59,082 bases of DNA, from positions 1 to 59,082 of the forward strand of contig CAJOLC010000004.1 in the NCBI GenBank assembly GCA_905235305.1, written 5' to 3'. The stretch is from an uncultured Bacteroidaceae bacterium (GTDB lineage Bacteria; Bacteroidota; Bacteroidia; Bacteroidales; Bacteroidaceae). How positions within the stretch are numbered: position 1 is the first letter of the stretch; every line of letters starts with the position of its first letter. Positions 52,282 to 59,082 of the stretch are shown here, piece after piece. Made by a program: the position numbers and the translations under genes. The notes below the pieces were generated by a model. The model searched no databases. It was not told where the DNA came from and saw nothing but the letters and a program-made list of their open reading frames with translations.

Positions 52282-54219
52282 ATGAACATTTTTTCGCGTT
52301 TATCCAACTGGTACTTCACCCGCAGCGCACTGCCCTACTGGTGCATCCTTATCATTGATTACCTCACCATCATATTCTGCGGCTACCTTGCCTACTACCT
52401 CTTCAACGGAGGGGCGGAGGTTACAAACCACTTCTGGACCATCCTGAGAGACCTCTGCGTGCTGCTCATCCCCTATACCATTGCATTCCGGTACTTCCAC
52501 ACATACAGCAGCATCTTCCGCTTCAGCAGCTTCGTCGACCTCGGGCGCCTGGTGCTTGCGATGGTCATGGGCTCCGTACTGGCATACATCTTCTACCTGC
52601 CCCTCCATTATTTCATCCCCGCATTCGATAACTTATTCCTGCGGCATTACCCCAGGCTCATACTCGTCATACTCTTTGCCACATCTTTCATGTGCACCGT
52701 CCGCGTCGTTGTCAAGATGATCTACGATCTCTATCGCACCGACAGTTACAGCAAGCGCATCATCATCTACGGCGCACAAGACGGAGGCATCGGCCTCGCC
52801 AAGAGCATACGCAACGAAAGCCCCAGCCGCTACATCGTCAGAGGCTTCATCAGCACCGACCCTCAGATAAAAGGGAAGTGGCTCATGGGACAGCCCGTAT
52901 GGGGCGACGAAGACATCGTGGCAGTCATGCAAAGGCAACATGCCAGCATCCTGATGGTAAGCCCCCTGCAGACACAGCACTTCCGCGAGCAGGAAACGCT
53001 CATCAACGACCTGATAAACGCCGGCATCAAGATAATGATGCAACCCTCCTCCGCACAGGAATGGGACGGGAAGAGCGAGCTGCAATACAACCAACTGCAT
53101 GAAGTAGACATCGAGGACTTGCTGCCACGCGACAAGATAGACGTAGACATGACTGCCATCGGCCAGCAGTTGAAAGCAAGCAGCATCCTCATCACCGGAG
53201 CAGCAGGCAGCATCGGCAGTGAGATGGTCAGGCAGGTAGCATACTTCCAGCCTAAAGAGATGATCCTCATCGACCAGGCAGAGACGCCCATGCACGACAT
53301 CCGACGCATGATGGCAAACAATTTTCCCGACATCCCCTGCCACACCATCGTAGCAAGCATCACCAACCAATCATTCATGGAGGACATCTTCCTGCGCTTC
53401 AGCCCCGACTATGTCTTCCATGCCGCTGCATACAAGCACGTGCCCATGATGGAGGACAATCCTGCCATGGCCGTGCAGAACAACATCTACGGCACACGCG
53501 TCATCGCAGACCTCGCCGTCAAACATGGCACAAAGAAGTTCGTCATGATCTCCACCGACAAGGCCGTCAATCCCACAAACGTGATGGGATGCTCCAAGCG
53601 CATCTGCGAGATATACTGCCAGTCGCTCAACAAAGCCATCACCGACGGGCTGTGCATGGACGCCAATGGGCAGCAAGCCAAGACTCAGTTCGTCACCACA
53701 CGCTTCGGCAATGTCCTGGGAAGCAACGGCAGCGTCATACCCATCTTCAAGGAACAGATAGCAAAAGGCGGCCCCGTCACCGTCACACATCCCGACATCA
53801 TCCGCTATTTCATGCTCATCCCCGAAGCCTGCAAGCTCGTCCTCGAAGCAGGCACGATGGGCAAAGGCGGCGAAATCTTTGTCTTCGACATGGGCAAGCC
53901 CGTCCGCATAGCCGACCTCGCAAGGCGCATGATTACCCTAAGCGGAGCCAAGGACTGCGAGATACAGTACACAGGCCTGCGCGACGGAGAAAAACTCTTC
54001 GAGGAAGTCCTCAACGATGCAGAACAGACTCTGCCCACAAAGCATCCGAAGATTATGGTCGCCAAAGTGCGGGAGTACAACTACGAGAAAGCCCGCACGG
54101 ATGAAGAACGTTTGCTTCAGGCAAGCTATACCTACGACGACATGGATATCGTAAGGATTATGAAAGAAATCGTGCCTGAGTTCAAGAGCAAACACTCAAA
54201 GTATGAAGCCCTCGACTGA
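52282..54219 (+). CDS. CapD/WbpM-type membrane UDP-sugar 4,6-dehydratase
   Basis: 645 residues. Four membrane segments lie in the first about 150 residues (PYWCILIIDYLTIIFCGYLA and others). A CoA-binding-like Rossmann domain follows (IIIYGAQDGGIGLAKSIRNE). The catalytic short-chain dehydrogenase domain starts at ILITGAAGSIGSEMVRQVAY, with FHAAAYKHVPMMEDNPAMAV and MISTDKAVNPTNVMGCSKRI, where Met-x3-Lys replaces the usual Tyr-x3-Lys, as in WbpM/PglF-type enzymes. These convert UDP-GlcNAc to a 4-keto-6-deoxy sugar for capsule, O-antigen or protein glycans at the inner membrane. It ends 16 bp before the converging WecA-like gene, so both sides likely feed the same surface glycan. Confidence 0.92.
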   Translation: MNIFSRLSNWYFTRSALPYWCILIIDYLTIIFCGYLAYYLFNGGAEVTNHFWTILRDLCVLLIPYTIAFRYFHTYSSIFRFSSFVDLGRLVLAMVMGSVLAYIFYLPLHYFIPAFDNLFLRHYPRLILVILFATSFMCTVRVVVKMIYDLYRTDSYSKRIIIYGAQDGGIGLAKSIRNESPSRYIVRGFISTDPQIKGKWLMGQPVWGDEDIVAVMQRQHASILMVSPLQTQHFREQETLINDLINAGIKIMMQPSSAQEWDGKSELQYNQLHEVDIEDLLPRDKIDVDMTAIGQQLKASSILITGAAGSIGSEMVRQVAYFQPKEMILIDQAETPMHDIRRMMANNFPDIPCHTIVASITNQSFMEDIFLRFSPDYVFHAAAYKHVPMMEDNPAMAVQNNIYGTRVIADLAVKHGTKKFVMISTDKAVNPTNVMGCSKRICEIYCQSLNKAITDGLCMDANGQQAKTQFVTTRFGNVLGSNGSVIPIFKEQIAKGGPVTVTHPDIIRYFMLIPEACKLVLEAGTMGKGGEIFVFDMGKPVRIADLARRMITLSGAKDCEIQYTGLRDGEKLFEEVLNDAEQTLPTKHPKIMVAKVREYNYEKARTDEERLLQASYTYDDMDIVRIMKEIVPEFKSKHSKYEALD

Positions 54220-54235
54220 GAGTGAGAGGCAGGCC

Positions 54236-55315
54236 TTAGTCGTCAGACTTGTCAACAAGCATCACCACCCAACATACAAGAGCATAGATGGCTATATCCA
54301 TCAGCACAATAAAGGGCATGGGGAAGTGGCACTGCCACAAAGCATAGTTGATGCCACATATCAGCAGGAACAAGGACAGGATACAAACCAACGTGACATG
54401 CATTGACAGACCCGCCTTCATCAGGATATGATGAATGTGAGTCTTGTCCGGTTCGAAGATGCCATGCCCCGTAAGGCGCCGCTGCACAGCAACACGAATG
54501 ACGTCGAGGACGGGAATAAGCAACAACGTAATGGAAATGAGCATCTGCTTCTCTCCGCAATCCTCCGGTGCAATAGGACGCATGAGGCTCTTGATACTCA
54601 TGTAGGCACAGACGTACCCAAGGAACAGACTTCCTGCATCACCCATGAAGATCTTGTTCCCTCCCACCTTTCCGAAGACGTTGAAGAACCAAAAGACAAT
54701 CAGCGAACCGACTATCGCAGCATCCAGCGAAGCAATGGCAAGATTGTCGTTTAACAACACTGTATATGCCGACAGTATCAAGATGCAAAGCCCTGAGGAC
54801 AATCCATCTATGCCATCAATCAAGTTAATGGCATTCACGATGATAAGTATTGAAATCACCGTCAGCACATAACCCACCGCAAAAGGAATCTGGTGCAAAC
54901 CAAACAAGCCATTCAAGTCAGTTACCACCAGGTTGCACAATGGCAAGATAAATGCCGCTATGGTCTGTATGATGAACTTATGGAAAGCCTTCATGCCATA
55001 TCGGTCGTCTATTACACCGATGATATAGATAATCAGCCCGCCGAAGGTCATGGCAATCGTTGAGACGCCAAACACGAACTCATCGCCGCCCATCAGTACT
55101 TGCGTCCATGATGCAACGAACAACCCCGCCACGGCAGCAGGCATGAATATCAATCCGCCGAGGCGCGGCACAGGCTTGCTATGCAACTTCCTCTCGTCCG
55201 GAAGGTCATAATACTTGAAGTATCGGCATGCCTTTATTATAAGAGGTAAACCGATAGCTGTAATGATTACAGCCATCAGGAATGAAGCGACAAGAGGAAA
55301 TATAATCTTGCTCAT
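54236..55315 (-). CDS. WecA/MraY-type polyprenyl-phosphate sugar-phosphate transferase
   Basis: 359 residues with about 10-11 membrane segments. Family motifs are YYDLPDERKLHSKPVPRLGG (cytoplasmic loop 1, substrate/Mg site), VNAINLIDGIDGLSSGL (DxxD-type loop), IFMGDAGSLFLGY and DKTHIHHILMKAGLS (the HIHH motif of the WecA group). These enzymes start lipid-linked glycan assembly by transferring a GlcNAc- or related sugar-1-phosphate to undecaprenyl phosphate. Last gene of the minus-strand envelope run (18 bp after the lipocalin-like gene). The exact sugar is not readable, but the CapD-type gene opposite could supply it. Confidence 0.92.
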   Translation of the reverse strand: MSKIIFPLVASFLMAVIITAIGLPLIIKACRYFKYYDLPDERKLHSKPVPRLGGLIFMPAAVAGLFVASWTQVLMGGDEFVFGVSTIAMTFGGLIIYIIGVIDDRYGMKAFHKFIIQTIAAFILPLCNLVVTDLNGLFGLHQIPFAVGYVLTVISILIIVNAINLIDGIDGLSSGLCILILSAYTVLLNDNLAIASLDAAIVGSLIVFWFFNVFGKVGGNKIFMGDAGSLFLGYVCAYMSIKSLMRPIAPEDCGEKQMLISITLLLIPVLDVIRVAVQRRLTGHGIFEPDKTHIHHILMKAGLSMHVTLVCILSLFLLICGINYALWQCHFPMPFIVLMDIAIYALVCWVVMLVDKSDD

Positions 55316-55333
55316 AAACAGCCTAAGACTTTA

Positions 55334-55768
55334 TCAGTACTTCCTGAAAACAAGGGTCTCTTCGGTATTGGTCTTCAGTTCCATATTACTTCCCGTCAGC
55401 ACTTGTATCTTAAAGATGCCATCTTCTGGCACACCATAGATGGCAAGTTTTGACATTTCCTGTATCTCATCGTGTCCTCCGCCACGATATACTGCAGGAT
55501 TGTAGATGCGTATCTGATCAGGCATAACTTCCAGCATCGAGCTGATATAGTAGTCTCCTCCACTTTGCTTGCGGAAGCTCGCCATCTGCAACTGGAAGCT
55601 ATAGAATATCATATCCTCCTTCGTAGCCTTGACATTATTGTCCTGGTCTCTCCATTCCGTCAGCTGCCACATGCCGTCAAGGTCGCCATTGCAGTCCCAC
55701 TTGTCGCAGCTTGTCATGGTCATGATTGCTGCCACAAAGGCAAACAAGATGTAAGCTATTCTTTTCAC
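55334..55768 (-). CDS. Lipocalin-like lipoprotein
   Basis: 144 residues. The N-terminus (MKRIAYILFAFVAAIMTMTS followed by CDKWDC) is a lipoprotein signal with the lipid-bearing cysteine near residue 21. The body (DLDGMWQLTEWRDQDNNVKA, DMIFYSFQLQMASFRKQSGG, TEETLVFRKY) is a short lipocalin-like barrel of a kind frequent in Bacteroidales. Function unknown. It lies 8 bp behind the Wzi gene and 18 bp ahead of the WecA-like gene, so an envelope role is likely by context only. Confidence 0.75.
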   Translation of the reverse strand: MKRIAYILFAFVAAIMTMTSCDKWDCNGDLDGMWQLTEWRDQDNNVKATKEDMIFYSFQLQMASFRKQSGGDYYISSMLEVMPDQIRIYNPAVYRGGGHDEIQEMSKLAIYGVPEDGIFKIQVLTGSNMELKTNTEETLVFRKY

Positions 55769-55776
55769 GTCTTTTA

Positions 55777-57288
55777 TTAGTTGTATTTACGAATCCACCC
55801 ATCGAACGAGACGGTCAGCATTGCGCCGTCAGCATTTCCCAACAGGCTTCCGTGGTTATGTCCATATGCTGCGCCAAAGCCCCACCCTCTCAGCTTCTTG
55901 GGCTTATAGGTTGCTTCCAGGAGGAGGAAATGTCCCTTCAGGGGGTCCATCACTGGCTTGTCATATGAACCATAGTTCTTCTCGTAAGTGTATAATGCTC
56001 TCCATGAGAGTCTGGGAGTTGGGTCGCCCTTGAGTCCGATATGATGTGCCTTGAGACGATTGAAATAATTGTTCAGCATACCAGGATTTCCAAGATACTC
56101 ATTATACATTGGCGACGGGATGAGAGGGTTGCCCATAACGAAGCCTCCGTGCTGCCATGCGCCATAGATGTGGTTGTTGTAGTACGAATCGGCAGCACTT
56201 ATCTGCAGTGGATTCTCCTGGGTCGCATCATGGTACAGGGGTCCGCTTTGATTCATCGTACCGTTGTGCTCATAGACGACATTGCTCACATAGGGGTTCT
56301 TCGGGAGGTTTACTTCGACGCCGATGAGCATGTCTTTCCAGAAGCCATACTGCATGCCTAACTGGCTATGGTCTTCGAAGAGGTGATCCACATAAGCGCC
56401 CACGCTCCATGTCTTGGCTTTCCAGTCGAGGCGGACATGCCACGAGCCGATGTGATTGCCGGCAGCATTGCTGAAGGCATCGTCGTTCACGTCACTGCCC
56501 CCCGGGATGAATGCTTTGAAGATGTTGCCTCCGAGGCTGACGCCGTCCTCTATCCGCTCGCCCGTATAGCTCAGTTCGTTGTAACCCTTGCCGCCGAACT
56601 GACACGCCATCTCCAGTCCCCATGTCAGGATCAAGGGGAACTTCTTCTCGTTGCCTATCTTCATGAGCAGCGCCTTAGAGTGGAAGAGGCTGTTCTGCGT
56701 GTAGATGTTTTTAGTGCCGTCATTCCAGTTCCGCTGCCACCTGTTATCCGTATAGATGCCGTAAGCGATGTGTGCTTTGATGGCAAACCACCCTTTCGTG
56801 CCTGGGACGACCCAGAAGTAGGGCAGCTCCAGCCTGACTTGTGGCAGGGGGCGGGCATTGATGCCAAGCGTCATGCCACCCGTCGAGAGCTCCTCGTTCT
56901 TGAGTTCCGACGGTCTTTCCTTCTGACCTATCGACAGTCGCAGCATCTTCCACTCTGCATCGAGGTACAGTTGCTGGACGTTGAACTCACTTTCGTTGCC
57001 ATAGCCTGCGGCGACATCCGCGCCATAGCCGATGCGCCAGAAGCGGAGAGAGTCGGCTTCTGCATCGCGCTTGATATAAGCCCTGGCCAAGACCGTATGA
57101 TTGTCCACAGCACCCAGCCCATACCTGTTGTTGGTGAACCAGAATGGAGCATTGTCGCCGCCGCCACTCGTGCCGCGCATACTGAAGCCATACTGTATGT
57201 CCTCGCCCAAGCGGTCCGTCTGCGCCCCGGCAACCGTCGGGCAAAGTATCAGGCACAAGGTTAAGGTTATGAAGTCTCTGATTTTCAT
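55777..57288 (-). CDS. Wzi-family capsule assembly outer-membrane protein
   Basis: 503 residues with signal peptide (MKIRDFITLTLCLILCPTVA). The body is a beta-barrel of repeated amphipathic strands, opening with YGFSMRGTSGGGDNAPFWFT and NNRYGLGAVDN. It continues with LRLSIGQKERPSELKNEELS, TGGMTLGINARPLPQVRLEL and PYFWVVPGTKGWFAIKAHIA, the Wzi signature of Bacteroidota. It ends GWGFGAAYGHNHGSLLGNAD and then MLTVSFDGWIRKYN. Wzi anchors or organises capsular polysaccharide at the outer membrane. Its start overlaps the stop of the GT2 gene as ATGA, so the two are coupled. Confidence 0.9.
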   Translation of the reverse strand: MKIRDFITLTLCLILCPTVAGAQTDRLGEDIQYGFSMRGTSGGGDNAPFWFTNNRYGLGAVDNHTVLARAYIKRDAEADSLRFWRIGYGADVAAGYGNESEFNVQQLYLDAEWKMLRLSIGQKERPSELKNEELSTGGMTLGINARPLPQVRLELPYFWVVPGTKGWFAIKAHIAYGIYTDNRWQRNWNDGTKNIYTQNSLFHSKALLMKIGNEKKFPLILTWGLEMACQFGGKGYNELSYTGERIEDGVSLGGNIFKAFIPGGSDVNDDAFSNAAGNHIGSWHVRLDWKAKTWSVGAYVDHLFEDHSQLGMQYGFWKDMLIGVEVNLPKNPYVSNVVYEHNGTMNQSGPLYHDATQENPLQISAADSYYNNHIYGAWQHGGFVMGNPLIPSPMYNEYLGNPGMLNNYFNRLKAHHIGLKGDPTPRLSWRALYTYEKNYGSYDKPVMDPLKGHFLLLEATYKPKKLRGWGFGAAYGHNHGSLLGNADGAMLTVSFDGWIRKYN

Positions 57289-58148
57289 CCTTCGCTTTTC
57301 TTTTTTAGTTCCTTCAGAAGCCTCTTGTTGAAGCGTTTCCTGTCCCTGTCATATATCCAGCCCCACTTATTGAAGTACTTCACCACACTCATCATGTGCA
57401 CCAACGACAGGCTCCACTTATGATACGACAGGCGGCTGAACCTGTGATATATGCTGACCGACGGGAAGAACAGCGTCTTGTACTTCGCATGAAGGCGGCG
57501 CGTGATGTCCACATCCTCCATATACATGAAGAAGCGCTCGTCGAAGACACCCTCGCTCCTAAGGGCACTGACACGGAAAAACATGAAGCAACCCGACAGG
57601 AAAGGCACATTCATCACCTTGTCATAGCCGGAATGCCTCAGTTCGAAACGATTGTTGCGCTTGCTGATCAGGCGGGCAGGAAGAAAGAACCTGCAGAAGA
57701 GGTCCCAAGGCGTAGGAAGCAGCTTGGCAAGGCACTGCACCGAGCCATTCAGGAAGAGCACCTTCGGCATCACATGAGCTATCGTCTCGTCCTCCTCCAT
57801 CAGCCGCCACAAAGCAGGAATCACCTCCGCACCGAACCACACATCAGGGTTCACCACAAGATGATACTGGCTGCCCTCCTCCATCGCCAAGCGGAGCGCC
57901 ACATTATGACCGCAGCCATAGCCACAGTTAGCCTCCTTTATGTATTCCAGCTTAAAGCCCCTACCCTCATGTCTCAGGAACTCATCATCCCGCCTCTTGT
58001 ACTCCTGCAACTCATCATCCAAGTGCGTAAGAGCATCACTGTGGTCAATAATCCACACCTTCTCAACAGGCGAAATGAGCAGACTACGCAAGATGCCCTC
58101 CAAATCCAACAAGTTGTTATTATATGTTACAATAGAGGCTGTTATCAT
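57285..58148 (-). CDS. Family 2 glycosyltransferase
   Basis: Start taken at MITASIVTYNNNLLDLEGIL (287 residues); an ATG 12 bp upstream (58160) overlaps the palindrome. GT-A features are ASIVTYNNN at the N-terminus, YIKEANCGYGCGHNVALRLA, and HLVVNPDVWFGAEVIPALWR with the DxD-like region. Acceptor-side motifs are FLSGCFMFFRVSALRSEGVF and DERFFMYMEDVDITRRLHAK (ED catalytic pair). It resembles rhamnosyltransferase-like enzymes that build O-antigen or capsule chains on the cytoplasmic face. First gene of the envelope run GT2-Wzi-lipocalin-WecA. The donor sugar is not known. Confidence 0.9.
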   Translation of the reverse strand: MITASIVTYNNNLLDLEGILRSLLISPVEKVWIIDHSDALTHLDDELQEYKRRDDEFLRHEGRGFKLEYIKEANCGYGCGHNVALRLAMEEGSQYHLVVNPDVWFGAEVIPALWRLMEEDETIAHVMPKVLFLNGSVQCLAKLLPTPWDLFCRFFLPARLISKRNNRFELRHSGYDKVMNVPFLSGCFMFFRVSALRSEGVFDERFFMYMEDVDITRRLHAKYKTLFFPSVSIYHRFSRLSYHKWSLSLVHMMSVVKYFNKWGWIYDRDRKRFNKRLLKELKKKSEG

Positions 58149-58158
58149 TCGAGAAACC

Positions 58159-58246
58159 ATTATCGTACCGCAGTACGATAATATAACGTATTCCGCCGAC
58201 GATTTATTGTCTTACGACACAATAATATTAAATATTGTAAACAATA
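58159..58246. repeat. Palindromes with 44-bp (2 x 22) spacing upstream of the GT2 gene
   Basis: A perfect 10-bp stem ATTATCGTAC / GTACGATAAT with loop CGCA (58159-58182). A second, weaker dyad, TATTGT...ACAATA, lies at 58205-58224. TATCGT/TATTGT and ACGATA/ACAATA are each 44 bp apart. It may be a decayed 22-bp array or an operator for the envelope operon. The rest of 58247-58448 shows nothing I can support. Confidence 0.6.
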
Positions 58247-58448
58247 ACCCAATAAACCACCAAGAACACATCAGAAGGGAAAAAAGATTAGCCGAAAGAC
58301 ACGCAGACAACAATGATAAAACCGCATCACTGCTATAAAGCATCTCACGCAGCACTCCACGCCCCACACTGCATACCTATTTGAACCGACAGACATGACG
58401 GATGATAGAGGGGAGGCTCCCGTCGGCTGACGCGGCTGCCTGCGGAGG

Positions 58449-59082
58449 TCACTGATTTGCCATGAGGTTCAGGACGCTCACTACGTCGGCAATGTCAACC
58501 TTTGTATCCTCGTTGACATCAAAGATTGGGTCTTTCGAGTCGCTTGCCATGGCGTTCAGGATTGTAACCACGTCCGCAATGTCGACCTTGCCGTCATTGT
58601 TTGTATCGCCCTTCTTCGAAGTGAAGTATCCCGGCTGCCCAGGCTTGTCGAGGCGGGCGTAGGTGTAGTCAGTGTGGTCGGCATCATACGTCGTGCCATT
58701 GCCGCCCACGAGACTCGTGCAGCCAGAGAACATATCCGTTCCGTTCGTCACTTGTCCTGTGCTCCAGCCATCACCGACATATATAGTCGTCAGGGCTGAG
58801 CAGACCCGGAACATGTCTCTCATGTCCGTCACTTTCTCGGTATTGAAGCCGCTTAGGTCGAGGGTCTTCAAGCTACGGCAAAGATGGAACATTCTCCCCA
58901 TCCTCACTACATTGTCGGTCTTGAGATTCTCAATGCCATCGATAGTGGTGAGATTCGTGCATCCAAAGAACCAACAGTCGGTGCTGGCCAGTTCAGTGTA
59001 GTCGGCAAACGAGTCATCGAACCTCACGGTGGTGATGATTCCGCTTTGTGGATACCAACTTGTGGTGGGTACATTGAGCCTG
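58449..59082 (-). CDS. BspA-like (26-residue repeat) surface protein with dockerin, partial
   Basis: The frame is open through the right edge, so the N-terminus is missing; GTG at 59025-59027 is just an internal in-frame codon. The visible part has leucine-rich/DUF285-type repeats (CWFFGCTNLTTIDGIENLKT, VRMGRMFHLCRSLKTLDLSG, VTDMRDMFRVCSALTTIYVG, TDMFSGCTSL). It ends with a dockerin of two calcium loops, GDTNNDGKVDIADVVTILNA and DVNEDTKVDIADVVSVLNLM. BspA-type repeats act in adhesion to host proteins; the dockerin may couple it to a cohesin-bearing partner such as the 12518/13319 type. The second loop has Thr-Lys where Gly is usual. Confidence 0.85.
   Translation of the reverse strand, partial: RLNVPTTSWYPQSGIITTVRFDDSFADYTELASTDCWFFGCTNLTTIDGIENLKTDNVVRMGRMFHLCRSLKTLDLSGFNTEKVTDMRDMFRVCSALTTIYVGDGWSTGQVTNGTDMFSGCTSLVGGNGTTYDADHTDYTYARLDKPGQPGYFTSKKGDTNNDGKVDIADVVTILNAMASDSKDPIFDVNEDTKVDIADVVSVLNLMANQ

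Overview
The window reads as a chromosomal segment of a Bacteroidales bacterium, most likely Prevotella-like. The signs are the promoter style (TAnnTTTG about 7 bases before transcription starts, often with TTG/TTTG about 20 bases further up), GT3-type glycogen synthase next to DUF3417 glycogen phosphorylase, secreted enzymes ending in a short Y-N-(L/V)-(A/S)-G-Q-R sorting-like tail, dockerin and BspA-type surface proteins, and a Wzi/WecA/CapD envelope set. The genus is inferred, not proven. I saw no rRNA, tRNA, CRISPR array or complete insertion sequence.

Layout. 1-404: broken remnant of a Mu-like phage portal gene. 612-7690 (minus): glycogen synthase, glycogen phosphorylase, MATE exporter, TrmO and a DUF3667 membrane protein in one tight run. 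7886-12208 (plus): a small secreted protein, a tetraheme cytochrome fused to a formylglycine-enzyme-like domain, a Tat-exported Gfo/Idh/MocA oxidoreductase and a Tat-exported sugar isomerase-like protein; this looks like a periplasmic sugar redox module. 12518-14011 (minus): two secreted cohesin-like proteins, one with a dockerin. 14210-19259 (minus): J-domain membrane protein, PD-(D/E)XK nuclease and a frameshifted SGNH esterase gene. 19402-27579 (minus): a very large GH18-alpha-2-macroglobulin fusion and PepD. 28104-30263 (plus): ComF and glutamate dehydrogenase. 30369-33973: GH43 enzyme, PAP2 phosphatase, PanB. 34242-40348 (plus): AddA/AddB-like helicase-nuclease pair. 40728-48570 (minus): GH38 mannosidase-like enzyme, a small secreted protein and a GH43 enzyme. 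48737-51857 (plus): ThiE, Prs, second PAP2 phosphatase. 52282-58148: CapD-type dehydratase converging on a WecA/lipocalin/Wzi/GT2 envelope operon. 58449-59082 (minus): partial BspA-like dockerin protein.

The most unusual feature is not a gene. At about ten separate places there are short arrays with a 22-bp period. The units differ between loci but are nearly identical within a locus. They are often dyad-symmetric and sometimes capped by long inverted repeats. One array of three units (66 bp) sits in frame inside the alpha-2-macroglobulin gene. A second class of GC-rich hairpin repeats also lies both between genes and in frame inside genes (GH43, GH38, alpha-2-macroglobulin). Three genes carry apparent single-base frameshifts; these could be real decay or assembly errors.
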